This document shows, piece after piece, positions 8,280 through 16,475 of a DNA stretch of 64,000 nucleotides. Position 1 is the first letter of the stretch. Each line of letters begins with the position of its first letter. Made by a program: the position numbers and the translations under genes. A model generated the notes under the pieces. It was not told where the DNA came from. It worked only from the letters and a program-made list of their open reading frames with translations, and ran no database searches. The stretch is from Rhodoferax potami. Lineage in GTDB: Bacteria > Pseudomonadota > Gammaproteobacteria > Burkholderiales > Burkholderiaceae_C. The DNA is taken from NCBI RefSeq assembly GCF_032193765.1, contig NZ_JAVBIJ010000001.1:2170001-2234000 (forward strand). Reading direction: 5' to 3'.

Positions 8280-9248
8280 TCAGTCTACCCGCTCCCCATA
8301 GCGCTGTGCCAGCACTGCGCAAACCATGAGCTGGATCTTGTGGAAGATCATCAGCGGCAGCAGCATCATGCCCACCTGCGGGGCGGCGAACAGCACCTTG
8401 GCCATGGGCACACCGCTGGCCAGACTCTTCTTGGAGCCGCAAAACACAATGGTGACCTCGTCCTCTTTGGAGAAGCCGAGTTTGCGGCTGGTCATGGTGG
8501 TAATCCACAGCACCAACGCCAGCAACACGCAGCACGCCACCGTGAGCACCAGCAACATGGGCAGGGGTACCCGGGTCCACAGCCCCTCGATCACTGCGGC
8601 ACTGAAGGCGGTGTAGACCACTAGCAAGATCGAGCTCTGGTCCACCATCCGCAAAGTAGCGGCGTGCTTTTTGACGAAGTTGCCAATCACAGGCTGCATG
8701 AGTTGACCCAGAGCGAAGGGCAACATCAACTGCTGCATGATGTGCAACACCGCATCCCAGGTGCTGGTGCCCGCCACTTCTCCGGGCACTATCAACCAGC
8801 TCACCAGCAAGGGCGTCAAAAACACCCCGATCAAGCTGGAGGCTGACGCGCTGCACACCGCCGCCGCCACATTGCCCCGCCCCATGCCGGTAAACGCAAT
8901 AGCCGATTGCACCGTGGCCGGCAAGACGCACAAAAACAGCATGCCTAACGCCAGCTCAGGGTTCAAAAACCAGCCGAACACCGGTTTTAACAAAACCCCC
9001 AGCAAAGGGAACAGAGCAAAAGTAAACGCCAGCACCAGCAAGTGCAGCCGCCAATGGCTCAAGCCCGCCACCACATTGGCGCGCGAGAGCTTGGCCCCGT
9101 GCATAAAAAACAGCAAGGCAATGGCTGCGGTGGTGAGCCACTCAAAACCCTGTGCCACTGCGCCACGAGCGGGCAGCAAGCTGGCCAAGGTGACCACGGC
9201 GATCAGGATGAGGGTGAAGTTGTCAGGGAGAAAGCGGGGACGTTGCAT
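8280..9248 (-). CDS. Bile acid:sodium symporter family transporter (YfeH/SLC10A7-like)
   Basis: A 322-residue protein with about ten transmembrane segments. Family signatures include ALLFFMHGAKLSR, VLPATVQSAIAFTGMGRGN and FCGSKKSLASGVPMA. These match the YfeH/SLC10A7 branch of sodium-coupled organic anion transporters rather than the arsenite carriers. It is read convergently with the PEP-CTERM gene, and upstream sits an alcohol dehydrogenase gene on the same strand 27 bases away. Substrate unknown. Confidence 0.85.
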   Translation of the reverse strand: MQRPRFLPDNFTLILIAVVTLASLLPARGAVAQGFEWLTTAAIALLFFMHGAKLSRANVVAGLSHWRLHLLVLAFTFALFPLLGVLLKPVFGWFLNPELALGMLFLCVLPATVQSAIAFTGMGRGNVAAAVCSASASSLIGVFLTPLLVSWLIVPGEVAGTSTWDAVLHIMQQLMLPFALGQLMQPVIGNFVKKHAATLRMVDQSSILLVVYTAFSAAVIEGLWTRVPLPMLLVLTVACCVLLALVLWITTMTSRKLGFSKEDEVTIVFCGSKKSLASGVPMAKVLFAAPQVGMMLLPLMIFHKIQLMVCAVLAQRYGERVD

Positions 9249-9275
9249 GGGGGCAGAGCATACCTGTGCAGGGGG

Positions 9276-10292
9276 TTACACAAAATCAGCGTCCAGCACC
9301 ACCCGGTACCGGGCGTTGCCGCTGCGCAGGTGGGCAACGGCCTCGTTCACTCGCGACATGGGGAAGTGCTCCACCTGCGGTGCAATGCCGTGCCGCGCGC
9401 AAAACTCCATCATTTTCATCAAGGTCACTGGCGACGGTGTGGGCGATGCCGAGATGCTGCGCTGCCACGACAACAAGCTGCTGGTGCGGACCTTCATGGC
9501 CTCGGTCACCATGCCCACCAAGTGCAGCCGGCCTTTGGGTGCCAGGGTGCCAATCAAGGCGTCCCACTCCAGACTCGCGCCCACAGTGACCAGCAAGAAG
9601 TCGAGCTTGCCGGCATGGGCCTTGAGCTCTTTCACATCCACGCTGGAAACGGTCCGGTGCGCGCCGAGTGCCAGCGCCTCTTCGCGCTTGGAAGGGCTGG
9701 AGGTGAACGCGGTCACGTCGCACCCCCATGCCTTGGCAAACTTGACTGCTAGGTGGCCCAAGCCGCCAATGCCCACCACGCCAACCCGGTCGGTGGGCTT
9801 GATGTCGTGAATCACAAAGGGCAAAAACGCCGTACCGCCCCCGCACATCAGGGGCCCGGCCGACGCCGGGTCGAGCCCTGCGGGCAGAGGCAAGGCCCAG
9901 CTCCAGTGGGCGCGCACCTTGTCTGCAAAACCACCATGCCGCCCGATGATGGTGGGCTGCCGGGTCGCGCACAGGTTTTGCTCGCCCCCTTGGCAAAACT
10001 GGCAGTGCTGGCAGCTGTTGCTGTGCCAGCCCAGGCCCACCCGCTGGCCTATGGCCCGACCTTTGACCTGTGCGCCAACCGCCACAATTGTCCCGACCAC
10101 CTCGTGGCCGGGTATCACCGGGTATTGGGTGGGAAACCACTCGCTATCGACCATCGCGAGGTCGGAATGGCAGATACCGCAGTACTCCACGGCAATCTCT
10201 ACCTCTTCACCCCCCATGGTGCCGGGGTCGAAGTCGAGGCGCTCCAGGTCTGCACTTTTGCCGGGGGCTGCCCAGCCGCGGAAGTTGGTCAT
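9276..10292 (-). CDS. Zinc-dependent alcohol dehydrogenase (YahK/cinnamyl-alcohol type)
   Basis: A 338-residue medium-chain dehydrogenase. Catalytic zinc ligands are C41 (GICHSD), H63-E64 (PGHEVVG) and C150; the structural zinc site is C94, C97, C100 and C108. GIGGLGHLA (about 174-182) binds NADP(H). The overall pattern matches the YahK/CAD group, which interconverts aldehydes and primary alcohols with NADPH. The segment at C150 reads MCGGGT rather than the more usual LCAG. It is followed by the symporter gene on the same strand. Physiological substrate unknown. Confidence 0.87.
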   Translation of the reverse strand: MTNFRGWAAPGKSADLERLDFDPGTMGGEEVEIAVEYCGICHSDLAMVDSEWFPTQYPVIPGHEVVGTIVAVGAQVKGRAIGQRVGLGWHSNSCQHCQFCQGGEQNLCATRQPTIIGRHGGFADKVRAHWSWALPLPAGLDPASAGPLMCGGGTAFLPFVIHDIKPTDRVGVVGIGGLGHLAVKFAKAWGCDVTAFTSSPSKREEALALGAHRTVSSVDVKELKAHAGKLDFLLVTVGASLEWDALIGTLAPKGRLHLVGMVTEAMKVRTSSLLSWQRSISASPTPSPVTLMKMMEFCARHGIAPQVEHFPMSRVNEAVAHLRSGNARYRVVLDADFV

Positions 10293-10317
10293 ATCAATCT
10301 CCTGAATAGGGGGTGTC

Positions 10318-10345
10318 GCGGGCGCGCCTGCACGCGCGAGCCCGC
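10318..10345. other. GC-rich hairpin between two divergent genes
   Basis: GCGGGC at 10318-10323 pairs with GCCCGC at 10340-10345, with a GCGC-rich interior that can extend the stem. It lies in the 180-base gap between the dehydrogenase and the ketosynthase genes. No T tract follows, so it is not an obvious terminator. I see no gene in this gap. Confidence 0.4.
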
Positions 10346-10472
10346 AGGGTACAACGAAGGCTTACCCGGCGGCAGGGGGCTTGTAACCCTCGCGACTGCC
10401 CCACTTCGGCGGATAATCCGGCCGGCGCCGGCAACCCGCCGCGCGCGCCCACCAGCCTGAGAAGCCCCTTCT

Positions 10473-11591
10473 ATGCATCGCGTTGCCATCAGCAGCACCG
10501 GCCTGTTTACGCCGCCGGACGTCATTACCAACGCGGAGTTGGTCGCCAGCTACAACGCCTATGCCGCGCGGCAGAACGCGCAGTTTGCCGACGAAATAGC
10601 TGCTGGCAGCCGCATCGCTCTGACGGACTCCAGCGTCGAGTTCATTGAAAAAGCCTCAGGCATCCAGCGCCGCTATGTGATGGAAAAAACCGGGGTGCTG
10701 GACCCCGAGCGCATGCGCCCGCACTTCACGCCTCGCCCGGATAGCGAGTTGTCGTTGATGGCTGAAATTGCCGTCAAAGCCTGTCAGGACGCGCTCACAG
10801 CTGCCGGCAAAACCGCCGCCGATGTAGACGGCGTGATTTGCGCCAGCGCCAACATGCAGCGCCCCTACCCGGCCATGGCTATCGAAATCCAGACCGCCTT
10901 GGGCGTGCAGGGCTACGGTTTTGACATGAACGTGGCCTGCTCTTCCGCCACCTTTGCGCTGGAGCAAGCGGTGAACGCAGTGCGCTGTGGCAGTGCCCGT
11001 GCGGTGCTGGTGGTGAACCCCGAGATCACATCAGCCCACCAGGCCTGGATTGACCGGGACTGCCATTTCATCTTTGGCGATGTGTGCACCGCCATTCTGG
11101 TGGAGCGGCTGGACCTCGCACCCGCCGGCAGCTTTGAGGTGCTGGGCACTAAGCTGTTGAGCACTTTCAGCAACAACATCCGCAACAACAACGGCTTCAT
11201 GTCGCGCTCGGAAGACCGCAACCCGGACGACCGTGACCAGCTTTTCCGCCAGGAAGGCCGCAAGGTATTCAAAGAGGTGTGCCCCATGGCTGCCGAGCAC
11301 ATCGAGCAGCACCTGAGTTCGCTGGACCTGGCGCCGCAGCAGGTGCGCCGCTTTTGGCTGCACCAAGCCAACCTGGGCATGAACCAGCTGATTGCCAAAA
11401 AACTCTTGGGGCGGGAGGCGACGCTGGATGATGCGCCGGTGATTCTGGACGAATTCGCCAACACAGCGTCGGCAGGCTCCATCATCTCTTTCCACCGCCA
11501 CCACGCTGACATTGCAGCGGGTGAGGTGGGAGTGATCTGCTCATTCGGAGCAGGCTACTCGATTGGTAGCGTGGTGGTGAAGCGCCTGTAA
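10473..11591 (+). CDS. Beta-ketoacyl-ACP synthase III-like condensing enzyme, extended
   Basis: A 372-residue thiolase-fold enzyme with the KAS III triad: C156 (NVACSSATF), H297 (WLHQAN) and N330 (EFANTASAGS). KAS III enzymes start fatty acid chains by joining an acyl-CoA to malonyl-ACP. This one is about 50 residues longer than typical FabH. The extra length lies in an N-terminal segment (about 25-60) and an Asn/Arg-rich segment (about 230-260). It is not in a fab operon, so it is probably a secondary enzyme with a special primer rather than the housekeeping FabH. Neighbours include a ferredoxin and an acyl-CoA ligase. Confidence 0.85.
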   Translation: MHRVAISSTGLFTPPDVITNAELVASYNAYAARQNAQFADEIAAGSRIALTDSSVEFIEKASGIQRRYVMEKTGVLDPERMRPHFTPRPDSELSLMAEIAVKACQDALTAAGKTAADVDGVICASANMQRPYPAMAIEIQTALGVQGYGFDMNVACSSATFALEQAVNAVRCGSARAVLVVNPEITSAHQAWIDRDCHFIFGDVCTAILVERLDLAPAGSFEVLGTKLLSTFSNNIRNNNGFMSRSEDRNPDDRDQLFRQEGRKVFKEVCPMAAEHIEQHLSSLDLAPQQVRRFWLHQANLGMNQLIAKKLLGREATLDDAPVILDEFANTASAGSIISFHRHHADIAAGEVGVICSFGAGYSIGSVVVKRL

Positions 11592-11617
11592 GGCCAGACG
11601 CTTCGGAACAGCGCCCC

Positions 11618-12145
11618 TTAGTTCAGGGGACGCTTGAGGCGCATTTCCTCGATCTTGACGGCACCGATCTGCACGGTTTTGGCGGTGTTCATTTCGCGCT
11701 TGAAGCCGGCGAGCTCGTGGAAGCGCATGGCGCGCTCGTTGGCAATCGGCAGCCACACGCTCACGTTGGCGCAACCCTCTTCGAGCAGGCCTTCGCGGGC
11801 AGCATCCCACAGGGCCAGGCCTACGCCTTTGTCCCAGTGGCTGGAGGCCACGTAAATCGCCCAAATTTCGCCCATGGTCGGTGGGGTGCCCTTGTCACGC
11901 GAGCGGTCAAAACCCACGAATCCGACGATCTTGTCGTCATCCAGAGCCACTTGAACCTGGGGTTCAGCGTACTCAATCGCTTCGCGCCAGTAAGCCTGGC
12001 GCTTGTCCAAAGGGGTCACGGGAACCGGTGTATCGGCCAGCATGCTTTTGAAGGCTTCGCGAACAGAAGAGTTGTGGAGCTCAGCGATGGCTTTGGCATC
12101 ACGTAGTGTGGCGGGGCGAACCTTGAAAGTAGTCGTACTGGACAT
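11618..12145 (-). CDS. GNAT family N-acetyltransferase
   Basis: A 175-residue acetyltransferase fold. VRPATLRDAKAIAELH is the N-terminal strand-helix, VGFVGFDRSRD is the beta4 strand, and EIWAIYVASSHWDKGVGLALWDAA contains the acetyl-CoA binding loop (WDKGVGLAL in place of Q/RxxGxG/A). It resembles PhinothricinAT/RimI-like single-domain enzymes; the acceptor is unknown. I use the ATG at 12145 (MSSTTTF), because the longer frame adds an unrelated hydrophobic stretch. It is convergent with the ketosynthase gene. Confidence 0.8.
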   Translation of the reverse strand: MSSTTTFKVRPATLRDAKAIAELHNSSVREAFKSMLADTPVPVTPLDKRQAYWREAIEYAEPQVQVALDDDKIVGFVGFDRSRDKGTPPTMGEIWAIYVASSHWDKGVGLALWDAAREGLLEEGCANVSVWLPIANERAMRFHELAGFKREMNTAKTVQIGAVKIEEMRLKRPLN

Positions 12146-12282
12146 GTCTAACGCAAACTCAAGCAAAATTGAAAAAAAGAGCGTGATTGTCGCAGCATTC
12201 AAGAATCGACTCCCATGGCCCCATTTTTTGCCCGCCACACCCCTCTCAAACCGGCTTGCTGACACCGCCAAAGATCCCGCCT

Positions 12283-12585
12283 ATGACCGCGCCTCTCAGC
12301 ACCATCTACACCGTATCCGTACTGCCAGACGGCCTGAATTTTGAGAGCGATGGCATCAGCAGCGTGCTGGAGTCCGGCTTGGCGCAGGGGGTTGAGCTGC
12401 CGAGCTCCTGCCGCAACGGGACCTGCAGGGCCTGCCTTTGCAAAATGGTGTCGGGGCGGGTGCGCTATCGCATTGAGTGGCCGGGTCTGAGTGCCGATGA
12501 AAAGAGCGAAGGCTGGTGCCTGCCGTGTGTGGCGGTTCCCGTGAGCGATCTGCTGCTCGACCAGCCGTTTGCCCGCGTGGCTTAA
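12283..12585 (+). CDS. Plant-type [2Fe-2S] ferredoxin
   Basis: A 100-residue electron carrier. Cluster ligands are C43, C48 and C51 (SCRNGTCRAC) and C82 (WCLPC), giving the C-x4-C-x2-C-x30-C spacing of plant-type ferredoxins. A start at 12283 (MTAPLSTIY) gives the family length; an upstream frame adds a non-homologous leader. It is not linked to an oxygenase, and the next gene is an acyl-CoA ligase, so its redox partner is unknown. Confidence 0.88.
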   Translation: MTAPLSTIYTVSVLPDGLNFESDGISSVLESGLAQGVELPSSCRNGTCRACLCKMVSGRVRYRIEWPGLSADEKSEGWCLPCVAVPVSDLLLDQPFARVA

Positions 12586-12690
12586 GCCCGCAGTAACCCC
12601 TAACCCATCACCCCGGGATACCTAGGGTCACCACCATTGCGGGTGCACTGGTGCGAGCCCAACAATCGACTCAACGATTGAGGGGAGTCC

Positions 12691-14385
12691 ATGCAAAAAA
12701 TTGCACTGCAGCCTGCCGACCTTCCTTTGGCTTGCCTGTACCGCTGGGAGCACGAGCGCCCTGATGCGGTCTATCTCTCGCAACCCATGCGAGGCGGGCA
12801 AGTACTGGACCTGACCTGGGCGCAAGCGGCCAGCCAGGTGCGGCGCATGGCCCAATGGCTGCAAAGCCAGGGCTGGATCGCGGGCAGCAGGGTCGCCATC
12901 ATCGGCAAAAACAGCGCCCACTGGATCTTGGCGGATCTGGCAATCCAGATGGCGGGGTATGTGTCGGTGCCGATCTACCCCACCTTCAATGGCGAGGCCC
13001 TGAGCTACATCCTGCTGCACAGCGAGAGCAAGGCGCTTTTCATCGGCAAGCTCGATGACACCGTCAACCTGCAAAGCGGTGTGCCGCCCGGCCTACCCCT
13101 GATTGCGCTGCCCTTGGCGCCCTCCATGCACGCCCACCAATGGACGGAGTTGATCAACACCACCAGCCCGCTCAAAACCTGCCCTGAGCCTGCGGGCGAG
13201 AGCATCAGCACCATCATTTACACCTCGGGCACCACAGGCACGCCCAAGGGCGTAGTGCACAGCTTCAACAGCATGGCCTGGGGGGTGAGCTGTGCGACGC
13301 GCCGCTTCCCAATGGATATCAACGACCGCTACATCTCGTACCTGCCCTTGGCCCATGTGGCGGAACGCATGCTGATTGTGCAGGCCTCGTTGCGCTATGG
13401 CGGACGGATTTTTTTTGCCGAGTCGCTGGACACGTTTTTGCAAGATCTCCAGCGTGCGCGGCCTACGGTGTTTTTCTCGGTCCCGCGGCTGTGGGTGAAG
13501 TTTCAACAAGGGGTGCACAGCAAGGTGCCGGCCCCCAAGCTCCGGTTTTTGCTCAGCCTGCCCGTCGTGGGCCATTTAGTGCGCCGCAAGATTTTGAAAG
13601 GCCTAGGCTTAGACCAATGCCGCATCGCTGCGGGCGGGGCAGCGCCCATGCCTGCCGATGTCCTGCAGTGGTACCGCCGCTTGGGGCTGAACTTGGTTGA
13701 GGTTTACGGCATGACCGAGAACAGCGGGGTCTCGCACTCCACCCTGCCCGGTTCGCGCCAAACCGGCTCCGTCGGTTTGGCCTACGACGAAGTTGAAACA
13801 CGCATGGACCCGGCCACTGGTGAGATCCAGATGCGTTGCCCGGCCTTGATGAAAGCCTATTACCGCGAACCCGAGCTCACGGCCGCTGCACTCACCCCGG
13901 ACGGATGGCTGCGCACCGGCGACAAAGGCGTCATGGACAGCCATGGGTTTTTGAGCATTACCGGTCGGGTCAAAGACCTGTTCAAGACCAGCAAAGGCAA
14001 ATACATTGCGCCTGCACCCATCGAAGACAAGCTCGTGGCCCACGATGCGGTCGAGGCCTGTGTGGTCACCGGCGCCCACTATGCCCAGCCGTTTGCACTG
14101 GTCATGCTGTCGCCGGATGCGGCCGCGGAGAGCCGATCCGTCACGGGGCGCCACGCGCTGGAGGCCAGTCTCCAGCAGCACTTGCAGCAGGTCAACAGCC
14201 ATCTGGAGCCCCATGAAAAGCTGGATTTTCTGATCGCTGTGGCAGAGACATGGACATCAGAAAACGGTTTGGTTACCCCGACCCTGAAGGTCAAACGCGC
14301 CAGCATCGAAGCGAAATACGCCCCATCCTATGACCGGTGGTTGAACCAACACCGAGAGGTCGTGTGGGCAGACCAGCCAAGCTGA
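12691..14385 (+). CDS. AMP-dependent acyl-CoA synthetase (long-chain fatty-acid ligase type)
   Basis: A 564-residue adenylate-forming enzyme. YTSGTTGTPKGVVH (about 177-190) is the ATP loop, YGMTENSG is the A5 motif, and WLRTGDKGVMD and GRVKDLFKTSKGKYIAP are the hinge and C-terminal lysine regions. The layout matches FadD15/long-chain synthetases, which activate free fatty acids to acyl-CoA through an acyl-adenylate. A GGGGAG ribosome site precedes the ATG. It could supply the nearby ketosynthase or beta-oxidation; neither link is proven. Confidence 0.87.
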   Translation: MQKIALQPADLPLACLYRWEHERPDAVYLSQPMRGGQVLDLTWAQAASQVRRMAQWLQSQGWIAGSRVAIIGKNSAHWILADLAIQMAGYVSVPIYPTFNGEALSYILLHSESKALFIGKLDDTVNLQSGVPPGLPLIALPLAPSMHAHQWTELINTTSPLKTCPEPAGESISTIIYTSGTTGTPKGVVHSFNSMAWGVSCATRRFPMDINDRYISYLPLAHVAERMLIVQASLRYGGRIFFAESLDTFLQDLQRARPTVFFSVPRLWVKFQQGVHSKVPAPKLRFLLSLPVVGHLVRRKILKGLGLDQCRIAAGGAAPMPADVLQWYRRLGLNLVEVYGMTENSGVSHSTLPGSRQTGSVGLAYDEVETRMDPATGEIQMRCPALMKAYYREPELTAAALTPDGWLRTGDKGVMDSHGFLSITGRVKDLFKTSKGKYIAPAPIEDKLVAHDAVEACVVTGAHYAQPFALVMLSPDAAAESRSVTGRHALEASLQQHLQQVNSHLEPHEKLDFLIAVAETWTSENGLVTPTLKVKRASIEAKYAPSYDRWLNQHREVVWADQPS

Positions 14386-14399
14386 AGCTGCTACGGTAA

Positions 14400-14416
14400 G
14401 CTTGCTTCATGCAAGC
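14400..14416 (+). other. Small hairpin enclosing the cytochrome start codon
   Basis: GCTTGC (14400-14405) pairs with GCAAGC (14411-14416), and the ATG of the diheme cytochrome gene spans the loop and second arm. It might reduce initiation at this ATG; an in-frame ATG at 14448 is the alternative start. Confidence 0.35.
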
Positions 14417-15140
14417 AAATCCCAGTCCCCGCAAGCGCAAGCTGTTCATGGCGCTACTTTGTGGGTGGCTCGCACTAGGGGCACTACCCACCTCGAGCCT
14501 GGCCTTTGAGAACACCATGGCAGAGCGCACCCGCGCCTGCACAGCCTGCCACGGCGACCAAGGCCGGGCAGGGCCGGATGGCTACTACCCGCGCCTGGCC
14601 GGCAAGCCCGCCGGCTATCTGTACAACCAGCTGGAGAATTTTCAGCAAGGTCGTCGCCAATACGGGTTAATGCAAGGCCTGATCGACCCCCTAAGCCGCG
14701 ATTACTTGCGCGCCATGGCGGTGTATTTTTCAGAGCTGCATATTCCTTACCCCCCACCGGCACCCGCCACCGCCCCGCCTGCCATACTGGCAAGCGGCAG
14801 AACCTTGGTGCTTGAGGGTGACGTCAAACGCGGCCTTCCGGCCTGCGTCAGCTGCCACGGCCAAGCCTTGACGGGAGTACAACCGTTCACGCCCGGGTTG
14901 CTGGGCCTTCCGCGCGACTATCTCAATGCCCAATTGGGCGGATGGCAAACCGGCCAACGCAAAGCCCATAGCCCCGATTGCATGGCCACGATTGCCAAAC
15001 GCCTGAGCGATGCCGATGTGAACGCCATTTCGCAATGGTTGTCCTCCCAGCCGGTCCCCGCCAACAGCACGGCTGTAGCCATGCGACCTGCCCAGCCGCG
15101 TGGCACACTGGCACTGCCGGACTGTGGGAGTGCACCATGA
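14409..15140 (+). CDS. Diheme c-type cytochrome, periplasmic
   Basis: A 243-residue exported protein. A signal peptide runs to about residue 32 (KRKLFMALLCGWLALGALP, then LAF). Two haem sites follow: C44-T-A-C47-H48 and C146-V-S-C149-H150, each heading a cytochrome c4/c553-like domain. It probably passes electrons in the periplasm. The downstream triheme cytochrome begins inside its stop codon (ATGA overlap), so the two are translated together and likely form one electron path. A short hairpin overlaps the start codon; an alternative start is 14448. Confidence 0.88.
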   Translation: MQANPSPRKRKLFMALLCGWLALGALPTSSLAFENTMAERTRACTACHGDQGRAGPDGYYPRLAGKPAGYLYNQLENFQQGRRQYGLMQGLIDPLSRDYLRAMAVYFSELHIPYPPPAPATAPPAILASGRTLVLEGDVKRGLPACVSCHGQALTGVQPFTPGLLGLPRDYLNAQLGGWQTGQRKAHSPDCMATIAKRLSDADVNAISQWLSSQPVPANSTAVAMRPAQPRGTLALPDCGSAP

Positions 15141-16468
15141 CAACAACACCCTCTGTCAACCGCACCGCTACCAAACCGTGGCAATGGCTCGTGCTGGGGC
15201 TCGGGCTCTGTTTGTTGCTCTTTGTGCTGGTTGCTGAGGTCATTGCGCCCGCAGTCCGGAAAGGCAGCGCGCCCTCGGTGCCCCCTGCCGCGGCGCCCGA
15301 TACCGCTTTGGTGCAGCGCGGAGCATATCTCGCGCGCCTGGGCAACTGCGCGCAGTGCCACACCGCACGTGGCGGCGCTGACTATGCGGGTGGCAATGCC
15401 CTGCTCACCCCATTCGGTAGGGTGTACCCGGGCAACCTCACCCCGCACACCACCACAGGCCTGGGCGCCTGGAGCGCGGCAGATTTCCGGCGCGCTATGC
15501 ACCAAGGCATCCGGCCTGATGGGCGGGTGCTGAACCCCGCCTTTCCCTACACCAGCTACACCCGCATCACTCAAAGCGACAGTGATGCCTTGTTCGCGTT
15601 CTTGCGCAGCCTTCCCGCCGTGGAAGCCCCGCACAGGGCCCACGAGCTCCCCTGGCCTTTGGGCACACAAACCGCGCTGACAGCCTGGCGATGGCTGCAT
15701 TTCTCCGAAGCCCCCGACAGCCCGGGTATTCCGGAAGCCGACACCAGCCCCTCCGCCCGGCGCGGCGCGGCCTTAGTGCAAGGGCTGGGACACTGCGCCG
15801 AATGCCACACCCCCCGCAATCGCCTGGGGGGCCTGCGCTCATCACAAGCGTGGAGCGGCGCGCTGATGCCCGATGGCCTGTGGTACGCCCCGGCCCTGAA
15901 CGACACCACCGAAGCCGGTCTCGCTGGCTGGGACACTGCAGACATTGCCACGCTGCTCACACACGGGCAGCGGCGGCAGGCCTATATAGCCGGCCCAATG
16001 GCGGAGGTAGTGCGCAACAGCACCCAGTACCTGAACGCCGCAGATGCCGAGTCCATCGCGCTGTACCTGCAGACATTGGCGCCAGCGGGCCCCACGGCTG
16101 TCAAATCGCCTGCAAGTGCCGACACTACGCCCCCCTCTCCCTTGGGCGCCAAAATTTACGAGAACCAATGCGTACAGTGCCATGGCAAACAAGGCGAAGG
16201 GGTTGCTGACGCCTACCCGGCACTCGCAGGCAACCGCTCGGTGCTAATGAGCAACACTAACAACCTCACGCTGATAGTGCTGCGCGGTGGCTACGGCCCG
16301 TCTACAGCCGGCAAACCGCAGCCGCACGGCATGCCGCCCTACCAGCTCAGCCTGAGCGACGCAGAGGTGGCCGCGGTGTTGAGTTTCATCCGCAAAAGCT
16401 GGGGGAACGCAGCCGCGCCGGTGACTGAGTTTGATATAAACAAGATCCGTAATTCACCCATCCGATAG
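15137..16468 (+). CDS. Triheme c-type cytochrome, membrane-anchored (dehydrogenase cytochrome-subunit type)
   Basis: A 443-residue protein with one N-terminal membrane helix (about 16-36) and three haem sites: C71-C74-H75, C220-C223-H224 and C345-C348-H349. The spacing and motifs such as YLARLGNCAQCHTARGG resemble the triheme subunit of membrane-bound alcohol, gluconate and aldehyde dehydrogenases, which hand electrons to ubiquinone or an oxidase. No catalytic dehydrogenase subunit is adjacent, so its electron donor must be encoded elsewhere or differ. It starts inside the previous gene's stop and ends 7 bases before the nucleotidase gene. Confidence 0.87.
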   Translation: MTTTPSVNRTATKPWQWLVLGLGLCLLLFVLVAEVIAPAVRKGSAPSVPPAAAPDTALVQRGAYLARLGNCAQCHTARGGADYAGGNALLTPFGRVYPGNLTPHTTTGLGAWSAADFRRAMHQGIRPDGRVLNPAFPYTSYTRITQSDSDALFAFLRSLPAVEAPHRAHELPWPLGTQTALTAWRWLHFSEAPDSPGIPEADTSPSARRGAALVQGLGHCAECHTPRNRLGGLRSSQAWSGALMPDGLWYAPALNDTTEAGLAGWDTADIATLLTHGQRRQAYIAGPMAEVVRNSTQYLNAADAESIALYLQTLAPAGPTAVKSPASADTTPPSPLGAKIYENQCVQCHGKQGEGVADAYPALAGNRSVLMSNTNNLTLIVLRGGYGPSTAGKPQPHGMPPYQLSLSDAEVAAVLSFIRKSWGNAAAPVTEFDINKIRNSPIR

Positions 16469-16475
16469 GCCTCCC

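Noticed and set aside
10590..10620. Another copy of the dispersed repeat in the ketosynthase gene
   Set aside because: ATAGCTGCTGGCAGCCGC resembles one half, but landmark spacing is wrong and the rest does not match.
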